DNA of 39,498 nucleotides from Candidatus Zixiibacteriota bacterium (GCA_030613505.1 JAUWLW010000028.1:1-39498), one strand, 5' to 3'; positions 24,467 through 31,666 are shown, counted from the stretch's first letter. The notes: generated from the letters alone by a model not told the origin. Translations and numbers: made by a program.

Positions 24467-25054
24467 ATGAACGTTCTTTTGCGCAAAGGTTGGCACCTCT
24501 TAGGGTTGGCTCTTCCAGCCTTATATTACTTCGGCCTTTGCTCGAGGACCACGACGTTAATCGCGGTAGGGACCGCCGCCTCCGTGGCCATAATTTTCGA
24601 GGTACTCCGCTTCAAGAACGAAGCATTCGGGCGCGTGTTCGCCGCCGTCTTCCGACGGTTATTGCGCGAGGAAGAATATCGCGCCCTAAACGCCACCATT
24701 CCCTACCTCGTCGCTACCTTCCTGGTCTTGTTAATTTTCCCTAAGAGTATCGCGTGGGTGGCGCTCGTCTACTTGGCTTTCGGCGACGTAGCCGCGCACG
24801 CAATCGGAACCACTTTGGGCCGCGTCCACCTGAGGGCCGGGAAGACGCTCGAGGGAACGCTCGGCTGTTTGGCGATTTGTTTCGCCGCCGGTTGCTTATT
24901 CGTCGATTGGCGATTGGCGCTGGCCGGCGCCGCCGCGGCCGCGACCGCGGAGCTCTTAAGCCGCGGCTGGGTCGATAATCTTACGATACCCGTCGTGGCC
25001 GGCGCCGTCATGTGGCCTTTGAGCTACTTCACCGGAATAAGTCTCCCTACATAA
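24467..25054 (+). CDS. Dolichol/phytol-kinase-like (SEC59/VTE5-type) membrane protein
   Basis: 195 residues with six or seven transmembrane helices. It starts with the typical L-R-K-G-W-H-L-L-G. The CTP-binding core shows F-G-D-V-A-A-H-A-I-G (about 104-113), then G-R-V-H-L-R-A-G-K-T-L-E-G-T-L-G (about 117-132), and ends with T-A-E-L-L-S-R-G and W-V-D-N-L-T-I-P-V-V-A-G (about 168-179). This is the polyprenol/phytol/diacylglycerol kinase pattern that uses CTP or ATP to phosphorylate a lipid alcohol. Which lipid is unknown. A TATAAT at 24404-24409 lies upstream without a good -35. It ends about 25 bases before the ars promoter and is probably a separate unit. Confidence 0.8.
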   Translation: MNVLLRKGWHLLGLALPALYYFGLCSRTTTLIAVGTAASVAIIFEVLRFKNEAFGRVFAAVFRRLLREEEYRALNATIPYLVATFLVLLIFPKSIAWVALVYLAFGDVAAHAIGTTLGRVHLRAGKTLEGTLGCLAICFAAGCLFVDWRLALAGAAAAATAELLSRGWVDNLTIPVVAGAVMWPLSYFTGISLPT

Positions 25055-25076
25055 ATAACGCTCTCGAAAATATCTC

Positions 25077-25105
25077 TTGACACTCGCAAGGTGTCAGGAT
25101 ATAAT
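25077..25105 (+). promoter_or_regulatory. Consensus promoter of the ars operon
   Basis: TTGACA (25077-25082), 17 bases, TATAAT (25100-25105): a perfect sigma-70 consensus. An inverted repeat TGACAC-7-GTGTCA (25078-25096) covers the -35 and spacer. So strong a promoter normally needs tight repression, which fits the palindrome just downstream. Confidence 0.92.
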
Positions 25106-25107
25106 CG

Positions 25108-25127
25108 ATATGATTATATAATCATAT
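25108..25127. promoter_or_regulatory. Perfect 20-bp palindrome, probable ArsR operator
   Basis: ATATGATTATATAATCATAT is fully self-complementary. It lies immediately after the -10 element, across the expected transcription start, and 17 bases before arsR. AT-rich 12-2-12-like palindromes in this position are typical binding sites of ArsR/SmtB repressors, so metalloid-relieved autorepression is inferred. Confidence 0.8.
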
Positions 25128-25143
25128 AATATTATAAAAGCTT

Positions 25144-25503
25144 ATGGAAAAAACCGCCGAAATATTCAAAGCCCTCGCCGAGCCCAACCGCGTACGCATC
25201 CTGGCGGCGCTCGCGGCGCGGCGGGCTTGCGTGTGCGAGCTGTCGCAAGCGTTGGCGCTCAACCAACCCAACGTCTCCCGCCACCTACGGATCCTCAAAG
25301 ACGCGGGCCTGGTCGAGAGCCGGCGCCGCGGCGCCTGGACCGACTACGTACTGAATCGGAACGCCGAAAACGCGCCCTTTATGCGGCTGGTTAAAAAATT
25401 GGCCGCCTCGGACGACGCGCTTAAAAAGGACGCCGAGGCGCTGGCGAAAGCGGACCGGTTGCAAATCCAAAAGTGTAATAAAAAAATCCCAAGACGCCGA
25501 TAA
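25144..25503 (+). CDS. arsR: ArsR/SmtB-family metalloregulator
   Basis: 119-residue winged-helix repressor. The helix-turn-helix region is about residues 34-58 (L-S-Q-A-L-A-L-N-Q-P-N-V-S-R-H-L-R-I-L), and just before it is A-C-V-C-E-L with Cys29 and Cys31, the arsenite-binding CxC of classical ArsR proteins. A later wing holds R-R-R-G-A-W-T-D-Y. The basic tail contains a further Cys and ends K-K-I-P-R-R-R. The ribosome site before ATG is weak. Being first behind the consensus promoter and operator, it most likely represses its own operon with the thioredoxin and ACR3 genes until arsenite or antimonite binds. Confidence 0.93.
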   Translation: MEKTAEIFKALAEPNRVRILAALAARRACVCELSQALALNQPNVSRHLRILKDAGLVESRRRGAWTDYVLNRNAENAPFMRLVKKLAASDDALKKDAEALAKADRLQIQKCNKKIPRRR

Positions 25504-25592
25504 ACGTACGATATACCCACGGTGCAACTCCGCCGGCAATCGGCCGTAAGTAATCGTACGACCGCCTGCGTCGCTTAACGTTAGGAGGAAAG

Positions 25593-25844
25593 ATGAAAGT
25601 CGAAATTTTCGGGCCCGGGTGCCCCCGTTGCGAGGAGACGTTTCGGACGATAATAAACGCCGCCGCGGAACTCGAAATCCCGGCGGACATCCAACATATC
25701 ACGGACGTAGCGACGATCGCCGAACGCGGCATTATATCTACGCCGGCCGTGGCCGTCAACGGCGAGGTGGTCCTGCACGGGAAAACTCCCACGCGCGCCC
25801 GGGCCAAAGAAATCCTCCGGCAATACTACGCCGCCGAGAAATGA
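25593..25844 (+). CDS. Small thioredoxin-like redox protein (CPRC)
   Basis: 83 residues forming a minimal thioredoxin fold: beta start M-K-V-E-I-F-G-P-G, active site C10-P-R-C13, and the cis-proline segment I-S-T-P-A-V-A-V-N-G near 49-58. It belongs to the redox-active disulfide protein 2 / thioredoxin_3 group found in anaerobes, often next to arsR and permease genes. TAGGAGG lies just before the ATG, a strong ribosome site. The role is inferred: reducing a metalloid species or the regulator's partner in the arsenic cassette. No arsenate reductase gene is seen nearby, so it may take part in arsenate reduction or thiol cycling. Confidence 0.9.
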   Translation: MKVEIFGPGCPRCEETFRTIINAAAELEIPADIQHITDVATIAERGIISTPAVAVNGEVVLHGKTPTRARAKEILRQYYAAEK

Positions 25845-25894
25845 AGACTTCCCCTCCCGGTACGACGTACCGCCTCTCAGGACGGTAACCGCTG

Positions 25895-26953
25895 ATGCCC
25901 TCCCCCCGCGCTAAGTCGCTCAGCTTCTTCGACCGCTTCCTAACGCTGTGGATATTCACGGCGATGGCCGCCGGCGTGAGCGCGGGTTACGTCTTCCCGC
26001 AGCTCGCCGACGTCCTGGGTCGGTTCAGCGTCGGTACGACGTCGATTCCGATCGCCGCCGGCCTCATCCTCATGATGTACCCGCCGCTGGCGAAAGTCCG
26101 CTACGAGGAAATGGGCCGGGTCTTCCGGAACGTTAAAATCCTCGGCCTGTCGCTATTTCAAAACTGGGTTTTGGGGCCGATACTCATGTTCGCCCTCGCC
26201 GTCCTTTTCCTCCGGGGCTACCACGAGTACATGGTAGGCCTGGTTATGATCGGCCTCGCCCGGTGCATCGCGATGGTCATCGTCTGGAACGATCTCGCGG
26301 GCGGGGACGCCGAATACGCCGCGGGGCTCGTCGCGTTGAACTCGGTGTTTCAGGTATTCTTCTATTCGCTTTACGCATACTTCTTCCTCACGATCGTGCC
26401 GCCCTTACTCGGCCTGCACGGTACCGCCGTCGCCGTGACCATCGGCCAAATCGCTAAGAGCGTTTTTATATATTTGGGGGTCCCGTTCCTGGCCGGGGTT
26501 ATCACGCGGTTCGCCTTCCTGCGGTTTAAGGGCCGAGAGTGGTACGAGGCGAAAATCGTACCCCGCCTCGCGCCGATAACGCCGGCGGCGCTACTCTTCA
26601 CGATCGTCGTTATGTTCTCGCTGAAGGGGCAACACATCATCGCGATCCCGCTCGACGTCCTCCGGATCGCGGTCCCGTTGGTCATTTATTTCGTCGTGAT
26701 GTTCCTCCTGTCCTTCGCCATAAGCAAATGGGCCGGCGCCCCCTACGCCCAAGCGACGTCGCTCTCGTTCACCGCGGCCTCCAACAACTTCGAACTAGCC
26801 ATCGCGGTAACCGTCGCCATTTTCGGCTTGAACTCCGGCGCGGCCTTCGCGGCCGTCATCGGACCGTTGGTCGAGGTTCCCGTCCTTATCGGCCTGGTGA
26901 ACGTGGCGCTGTGGTTCAAGCGACGATGGCGTCCCCTCCCGAACGCTGTATAA
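25895..26953 (+). CDS. acr3: ACR3-family arsenite efflux permease
   Basis: Pumps arsenite (and sometimes antimonite) out of the cell by proton exchange. The 352-residue protein has about ten hydrophobic helices. Recognisable blocks are [11 protein letters not shown] (about 58-68), F-Q-N-W-V-L-G-P near 86-93, and [16 protein letters not shown]-x-G-D (about 124-142) containing the essential Cys128. The late block [15 protein letters not shown] is near 290-304, and the A[11 protein letters not shown] element is near the end. The ATG is preceded by AGGA at about 12 bases. It is the last gene of the ars operon, with a bidirectional terminator right after its stop. Confidence 0.95.
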   Translation: MPSPRAKSLSFFDRFLTLWIFTAMAAGVSAGYVFPQLADVLGRFSVGTTSIPIAAGLILMMYPPLAKVRYEEMGRVFRNVKILGLSLFQNWVLGPILMFALAVLFLRGYHEYMVGLVMIGLARCIAMVIVWNDLAGGDAEYAAGLVALNSVFQVFFYSLYAYFFLTIVPPLLGLHGTAVAVTIGQIAKSVFIYLGVPFLAGVITRFAFLRFKGREWYEAKIVPRLAPITPAALLFTIVVMFSLKGQHIIAIPLDVLRIAVPLVIYFVVMFLLSFAISKWAGAPYAQATSLSFTAASNNFELAIAVTVAIFGLNSGAAFAAVIGPLVEVPVLIGLVNVALWFKRRWRPLPNAV

Positions 26954-26979
26954 AAAAGGCGGCTCGAAGGCCGCCTTTT
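26954..26979 (+). terminator. Bidirectional intrinsic terminator
   Basis: Perfect 10-bp stem AAAAGGCGGC / GCCGCCTTTT with 6-base loop, then TTTTATTTTTATTTTT on the plus strand. The minus-strand exit is TTTTTTATA, so it also serves the convergent gene ending at 27007. Confidence 0.93.
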
Positions 26980-27006
26980 ATTTTTATTTTTAAGGGCGTT
27001 ACGTAT

Positions 27007-27744
27007 TTAGTTAAACAAACCCTTTATGCGGCCGACGGACGAGGGCTCGACGGGCACCTCACTCCACGTCGCCAGCCTGGCCTGGTACACCGCTTTGGTC
27101 CCGTGGTTCTGGACCCACACGACGAAATGAAGGTTGTTCCGCTTCCAGGCGCCGGCCAGTTTGCCGTTTACGGTAACTTGCTTGGTTTCGTTATTATTGA
27201 TGGCGAACGCCGTCCCGGCGGCGCTGGGGTACATTTTACGGAGCACGTAGTGATAGTCGCGGCCGCTGTAACTCAGGTTTTGCTCCGTCACGGCGCAGTG
27301 GAAACGAAGGCCGGAACTCGCCATCGGCCCCTGCCGTTTTATCGTCGCCTTGACCGTAAAATTATCGCCCGAAGTCGTTATCTTCGATTTCATCTCGAGC
27401 GGGCTTGCGACGTTCTTGCGCTGGTTGAATATGGCCGGCCACGTCGTAGGCGGTTGACCGGTTACGACGCCGTCGAAGACGGCCGTGGGCGTAACCCTAA
27501 TCCCATAATACGAACACCGCGCGTCGGCGTTGGCGAAAGGGTCCGAGTCACCCCACGTCGGATGGTACTCTACCACGGCGAACCTGCCCGGGTTGTTCTT
27601 GTATATTTCATGGAACTGCGCTTCCGCAGCCGGGCACGTCGCTCAAAACGTGGAGGTTACAAGCTCCCCCATAACCACCCGCGTGAAGGCCGATGCCGAG
27701 ATCGCGCCAGCGAAACAAAGTATCAATATCGTTAACTTCTTCAT
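27007..27744 (-). CDS. Secreted thioredoxin/Omp28-like selenoprotein with U-A-T-C motif (TGA-encoded Sec)
   Basis: Predicted 245 residues when the in-frame TGA at 27643-27645 is read as selenocysteine (residue 34). Residues 1-19 are a signal peptide (M-K-K-L-T-I-L-I-L...A-S-A). The fold begins V-V-M-G-E-L-V-T-S-T-F, then U34-A-T-C37-P-A-A-E-A, which is the CxxC-P-A-A-E site of Omp28/thioredoxin-like secreted proteins with Cys replaced by Sec. After it come A-V-V-E-Y-H-P, D-P-F-A-N-A-D-A-R and Y-Y-G-I-R-V-T-P-T-A-V-F-D-G (cis-Pro), all normal for the family and in the same frame. A beta-rich tail (F-V-V-W-V-Q-N) ends S-S-V-G-R-I-K-G-L-F-N. AAGGAG precedes the ATG at 27744. A gene caller would start at GTG 27576 and lose the active site. 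Alternatives are a nonsense mutation or sequence error. Confidence 0.85.
27614..27645 (-). promoter_or_regulatory. Candidate bacterial SECIS hairpin following the TGA codon
   Basis: In the mRNA, 13 bases after UGA, CUGCG pairs with CGCAG around a GAAG loop; two more G-U pairs extend the stem to 7 bp. The loop begins with G and lies about 20 bases from UGA, as bacterial SelB-binding elements require. Hairpins are common in GC-rich DNA, so this supports but does not prove recoding. Confidence 0.55.
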
Positions 27745-27865
27745 CGTACCGCTCCTTAGCGCGTAGTTTAGTTACGTGAACAGTATAATAACCGTTTCCG
27801 TCGCGTAATGTAAGAGGAATTCAAGACATCCGCTCAACCGGCGCGTCTCCGTGGGCCGTTTTACC

Positions 27866-27894
27866 TTGATTTGACAAAAGGCGTCGTATATAAT
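27866..27894 (+). promoter_or_regulatory. Promoter of etfBA
   Basis: TTGATT (27866-27871), 17 bases, TATAAT (27889-27894), about 30 bases before the etfB ATG. The -10 contains the upstream ATG (27893) in frame with etfB, which is therefore not the real start. Confidence 0.75.
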
Positions 27895-27922
27895 GGCACG
27901 TTTAGCGCTCAAGGAGGCTCCT

Positions 27923-28714
27923 ATGCACGCCGTTGTATGTATACAACAAGTCCCCGACACCCAAGAGCTCCAGGTGGACTTCAACGCCGGCGCTATAAAA
28001 CGCGGCGGCGTTCCGCTGGTCGTAAACCCCTTCGACGAGTTCGCCATAGAAGAAGCAGTCCGCCTGAAGGAAAAGCACGGCGGCAACGTAACCGCGGTAA
28101 CGCTGGGGCCCCCGTCGGCCGACGAAGCGCTGCGTACGGCGCTGGCCATGGGCTGCGACGGCGCGGTCCATCTACTGGACGAAGCTTTCGACGGCGGCGA
28201 CACGTGGGCGACGGCGGTCGCCCTGGCAAAGGCGGTCGAAAAGGTCGGTGAATACGACGTCCTGTTCTTTGGCAAAGCGACCGTCGACGGCGACACCGGC
28301 CAGGTAGCGCCTCGCGTCGCGGCACTACTCGAGCTCCCCATGCTCAACTTCGTCGCCAAGATCGACGAGATTGACTTCGACGCCAAGGCCGTCAAAGTGG
28401 AGCGGCTGCTGGAGACGGGCCGCGAAGTGGTCCGCGCGCCGCTACCGGCCGCCATTTCCGTCGTCAAAGAAATCAACGAGCCGCGCTACCCGTCGCTTCT
28501 GGGAATAAGGAAGGCCAAGAAAGTCGACGTCCCGACGTGGGACGCCGCGGCGCTGGGCCTCGACGCCGAAAGCGTCGGCTCGGCCGGCTCCTTGTGCAAA
28601 ATGGAACGCCTATACCAACCTCCGGCGCGCGCGGGCGGCGAGATCGTACCCGGCGAGCCCGCCGACGCCGCCAAAGCAGTAGCGGAGAAACTTATCGACC
28701 AAGGGATTATCTAG
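27923..28714 (+). CDS. etfB: Electron transfer flavoprotein, beta subunit
   Basis: Beta subunit of the heterodimeric EtfAB, which carries electrons between dehydrogenases and acceptors. 263 residues from ATG 27923, chosen for the AAGGAGG five bases before it. Family marks are V-V-C-I-Q-Q-V-P-D-T (4-13), the N-P-F-D-E-F-A-I-E-E-A-V-R-L-K-E block (about 38-53), V-T-A-V-T-L-G-P, A-L-A-M-G-C-D-G-A, D-G-D-T-G-Q-V-A-P and R-Y-P-S-L-L-G-I-R-K-A-K-K. The last is the signature near the recognition loop. Whether this pair bifurcates electrons is not decidable from sequence by eye. It is followed by etfA after 14 bases. Confidence 0.95.
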   Translation: MHAVVCIQQVPDTQELQVDFNAGAIKRGGVPLVVNPFDEFAIEEAVRLKEKHGGNVTAVTLGPPSADEALRTALAMGCDGAVHLLDEAFDGGDTWATAVALAKAVEKVGEYDVLFFGKATVDGDTGQVAPRVAALLELPMLNFVAKIDEIDFDAKAVKVERLLETGREVVRAPLPAAISVVKEINEPRYPSLLGIRKAKKVDVPTWDAAALGLDAESVGSAGSLCKMERLYQPPARAGGEIVPGEPADAAKAVAEKLIDQGII

Positions 28715-28728
28715 CCGAGGACGAAGTT

Positions 28729-29727
28729 ATGGCCGACGAATACAAAGGGATTCTAATCTATATCGAACGCCGCCGCGACGGCGCGATTACGCCGGTCGGC
28801 GCCGAGCTACTCGGCAAAGGTCGCGAATTGGCCGACAAACTGGGCGGCGAACTCGCCGCGGCCATATTCGGCCCGGGCGCGGGTGACGCGGCCGCCGAGC
28901 TTTTTCCTATGGGCGCGGACAAGGTCTACGTTGTCGACCACGACATGTTGAAGGAATTCAGGCCGCGCCCCTACGCTAAAGCCCTCGCTCAACTAGCGCA
29001 AGAAGTTGGACCAGCCGTGCTGCTCGCCGGCGCGACGACGCAAGGCCGGGACCTCGCCGGCGCCGCGGCTACGTACTTAAAGACGGGCCTTACCGCGGAT
29101 TGCGTCGGCTTGGAGATAGACGACGCCGGCGTTTTAAAACAGACGCGCGTGAGCTGCGGCGGCCGGGTGATGAGCGAATGGGTGACGGCCGAAGCGCGCC
29201 CCCAGTTCGCTACGGTCCGCCCTAAAATTATGAAACCGCTCGAGCGCGACGCCGGCCGTACCGGCGAAACGGTCGCTTTTAACGTTAACCTAACGGCCGA
29301 CGACGACGTCGGCGAGGTCGTATCATTTCTGGAAGCGACGGAAACGGTAAACCTGGGCGAGGCCGATATAATCGTATCGGGAGGCCGGGGCCTGGGCAAC
29401 CCGGAAGGGTTCGGGGTAATTAAGGAACTCGCCGAATGCCTCGGCGCCGCGGTCGGTGCCTCGCGCGCCGCCGTCGACGCCGGTTGGATCGAGTACGCCT
29501 CCCAGGTTGGCCAAACGGGCCGGACGGTAAGCCCGAAACTATATATCGCGTGCGGCATCTCCGGCGCCGTACAACACCTGGCCGGGATGGGCACCGCCGA
29601 CGTAATAATCGCCATAAACAAGGACGAGGAAGCACCCATCTTCAAGATCGCGACGTACGGCATCGTCGGCGACCTGTACGAAGTCGTACCGGTCCTAATC
29701 GAAGAAATCAAGAATCGACGTAGTTAA
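28729..29727 (+). CDS. etfA: Electron transfer flavoprotein, alpha subunit
   Basis: 332 residues from ATG 28729 (GAGGA 8-9 bases upstream); the frame is open 64 codons further but that region is the end of etfB. The N-terminal domain begins G-I-L-I-Y-I-E-R-R-D-G style, and the C-terminal FAD-binding domain shows V-S-G-G-R-G-L-G (about 213-220), G-A-S-R-A-A-V-D-A-G-W-I (about 243-254), Q-V-G-Q-T-G-R-T-V-S-P-K-L-Y-I-A-C-G-I-S-G (about 261-281) and A-I-N-K-D-E-E-A-P-I-F (about 299-309). No ferredoxin domain is fused to it. The pair forms its own transcript ahead of the B12 radical SAM gene. Confidence 0.96.
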   Translation: MADEYKGILIYIERRRDGAITPVGAELLGKGRELADKLGGELAAAIFGPGAGDAAAELFPMGADKVYVVDHDMLKEFRPRPYAKALAQLAQEVGPAVLLAGATTQGRDLAGAAATYLKTGLTADCVGLEIDDAGVLKQTRVSCGGRVMSEWVTAEARPQFATVRPKIMKPLERDAGRTGETVAFNVNLTADDDVGEVVSFLEATETVNLGEADIIVSGGRGLGNPEGFGVIKELAECLGAAVGASRAAVDAGWIEYASQVGQTGRTVSPKLYIACGISGAVQHLAGMGTADVIIAINKDEEAPIFKIATYGIVGDLYEVVPVLIEEIKNRRS

Positions 29728-29775
29728 CGAATACGAAAGTCGGGAGGGACAGCGTAAACGCCGAACATAAAACTG

Positions 29776-29826
29776 CGGCCGGCGCGGCCGTAACTTAGTT
29801 ATTGGGGGGCATGCGCGCCAGCCCCC
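29776..29826 (+). other. Two consecutive GC hairpins between etfA and the radical SAM gene
   Basis: CGGCC/GGCCG (29776-29790) and GGGGGC/GCCCCC with a 10-base loop (29805-29826), the latter about 10 bases before the AGGAG of the next gene. No T-run follows either, so termination is unlikely; attenuation or a processing site is possible. Confidence 0.35.
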
Positions 29827-29853
29827 GATTACGGTTAGGAGATAAAAACAACT

Positions 29854-31476
29854 TTGGACCTATTCACAGCCGAAACGAAGTGCCTTCTAGTACAACCTAA
29901 ACTCTCTTGCCACAGCTTCTGGAACTATACCGACGTGTGCAAGATCGCAGGGGCAAAATACCCGGGGCCGCCGTTGGGATTCTTGACCGTAGCGGCGCTA
30001 TTACCCGCCTCCTGGAAAATAAAATTGGTCGACGAAAACGTCGAGGGGCTAACCGACGACCACCTCGCCTGGGCCGACATCGTGATGACCGGCGGGATGT
30101 TGCCGCAGCAAGAGGGCGTGTTACGCCTCCTCCAGCGCGCCCACGCCCGGGGCAAACCGGTGGTGGTGGGCGGCCCCGATCCGACCTCCCAACCGGAGGT
30201 CTATCACGAGGCCGACTATCGGGTGCTGGGCGAGGGGGAGGTAACGATCCCGCTTTTCCTAGCCGACTTAAAGCGCGGCGTCGAGCGCCGGGTATACAAA
30301 TCGGACGAGAGGGCCGACATGACCCGCGCCGTAATCCCCCGCTTCGACCTCATCAAATTCTCCCATTACATGCACGTCGGCATCCAGTTCTCGCGGGGGT
30401 GTCCCTATAACTGCGAATTCTGCGACGTTATCGAACTCTTCGGCCGGAAGCCCCGTACGAAACCCGGCGACCAAGTCCTCCGCGAGCTCCAATACCTGTA
30501 TGACTTGGGTTATCGCGGCCACGTCGACTTCGTCGACGACAACCTAATCGGCAACCGCAAAGAGATCGTCGCCTTTTTAAGGGCGATGCGAGATTGGCAG
30601 GAGGAGCGGCGCTACCCCTTCTTTTTCAGCGCCGAAGCCTCGCTCGACCTGGCGAAAGACGAACCGCTCCTTACGCTCATGAGAGACAACGACTTCCGTT
30701 ACGTCTTCATCGGGATCGAGACGCCGGAAGAACACATCCTGGATAAAACCTCTAAACAACTCGCCGTCAACGTTACCGTGGCGGAGGCCATTAAAACCAT
30801 CTCTTCCTACGGGATGATCGTAAACGGCGGTTTCATTATCGGCTTCGACAACGAGGACGAATCCACGGCCCGCAACCTGATCAGCTGTATTCAAGACACC
30901 GGAATATGTGTGGCGATGGTCGGCACCCTCTACGCCTTGCCCAACACGCAACTGACGCGGCGGCTGGAACGGGAAGGCCGGTTATTGTCGAACGGCAGTA
31001 CGCTGTGGGACGCCGGCCGCGACGTCGACGCATCGTCCAGCGGCCTTAACTTCGTTCCCTCCCGCCCCCGTCTCGATATCCTGCGGGACTACGTCCAAGT
31101 GCTGGAGCACATTTATACGCCGAAGAACTACTACGCCCGCGTGGCGCGGACCGGCGCCAACCTCCGCCCCCGTAACAAATACCGCCCCTCCCTCCGCATA
31201 AAATTTAAATTGTTGTGGGGGTTCGTAAAAACAAGCTCGCGGGTTAGCGTCAAACCGAGTGTCGCGTTTTTCTATTGGACCACGTTCTTCCGCTTCCTTT
31301 TCTTTTCGCCGCGGTCACTCGTCGCCGCGGTAAGTTTAACGGCGATGTATATTCACTTCTCAAAACAGTCCCGATTTATAATCAAGGATATAAAAAAACG
31401 GATCGCCGACTTGGTAACGGTCGGCGCTATTCCCCGGGAGCGCGCCGCGTACGAGGCCGACGCGCGTAAGCCCTAA
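29854..31476 (+). CDS. B12-binding radical SAM protein with DUF4070 C-terminus
   Basis: 540 residues. The cobalamin-binding domain (about 1-145) has Y-P-G-P-P-L-G-F-L-T, V-V-V-G-G-P-D-P-T and Y-R-V-L-G-E-G-E. The radical SAM motif is R-G-C-P-Y-N-C-E-F-C (Cys 183, 187, 190), followed by F-V-D-D-N-L-I-G-N and F-I-G-I-E-T-P. The region G-T-L-Y-A-L-P-N-T-Q-L-T-R-R-L-E-R-E-G-R-L and the following tail, Y-x-P-K-N-Y-Y-A-R included, match DUF4070 proteins, often seen with lipid or hopanoid modification. Two hydrophobic stretches near 470-505 suggest membrane association. The start is TTG 29854 with AGGAG 12 bases upstream; no ATG is available nearby. Substrate unknown. It sits between etfBA and the hdr-flx operon. 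Confidence 0.85.
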   Translation: MDLFTAETKCLLVQPKLSCHSFWNYTDVCKIAGAKYPGPPLGFLTVAALLPASWKIKLVDENVEGLTDDHLAWADIVMTGGMLPQQEGVLRLLQRAHARGKPVVVGGPDPTSQPEVYHEADYRVLGEGEVTIPLFLADLKRGVERRVYKSDERADMTRAVIPRFDLIKFSHYMHVGIQFSRGCPYNCEFCDVIELFGRKPRTKPGDQVLRELQYLYDLGYRGHVDFVDDNLIGNRKEIVAFLRAMRDWQEERRYPFFFSAEASLDLAKDEPLLTLMRDNDFRYVFIGIETPEEHILDKTSKQLAVNVTVAEAIKTISSYGMIVNGGFIIGFDNEDESTARNLISCIQDTGICVAMVGTLYALPNTQLTRRLEREGRLLSNGSTLWDAGRDVDASSSGLNFVPSRPRLDILRDYVQVLEHIYTPKNYYARVARTGANLRPRNKYRPSLRIKFKLLWGFVKTSSRVSVKPSVAFFYWTTFFRFLFFSPRSLVAAVSLTAMYIHFSKQSRFIIKDIKKRIADLVTVGAIPRERAAYEADARKP

Positions 31477-31587
31477 TTCCATTTACCGTTATAACCCCAC
31501 CGGACAGGTCGATTACTCTTAATTCCAGTATTCAGCGACGTTATAATTACCGGCCGGTTGAAAGGCTGGCTTCGTATAAGGAATATA

Positions 31588-31603
31588 TGTGAAATGTTTC
31601 ACA
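31588..31603. promoter_or_regulatory. TGTGAAA-TG-TTTCACA palindrome, CRP/FNR- or Rex-type site
   Basis: A 16-base inverted repeat with perfect 7-base arms. It fits both TGTGA-N6-TCACA (CRP family) and the Rex site TGTGAAA-N2-TTTCACA. It is centred about 57 bases before the predicted start of the hdr-flx transcript, which suits class I activation better than blocking by repression. Confidence 0.75.
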
Positions 31604-31616
31604 TTCTATTTCGCCC

Positions 31617-31646
31617 TTTACAACGGCGCCAAGATTTTACTATAAT
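31617..31646 (+). promoter_or_regulatory. Promoter of the hdr-flx operon
   Basis: TTTACA (31617-31622), 18-base spacer, TATAAT (31641-31646), about 20 bases before the hdrC GTG. A good sigma-70 match lying 13 bases after the palindrome. Confidence 0.85.
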
Positions 31647-31666
31647 ACGCGCCAAGAAGGTCCCTT

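Noticed and set aside
27643-27645. Reading the in-frame TGA as Trp, as in Mycoplasma-type codes
   Set aside because: TGA is the normal stop of other genes here (for example the TsaC-like gene at 6917-6919) and TGG is used freely for Trp. The position aligns with Cys, not Trp, of the redox motif.
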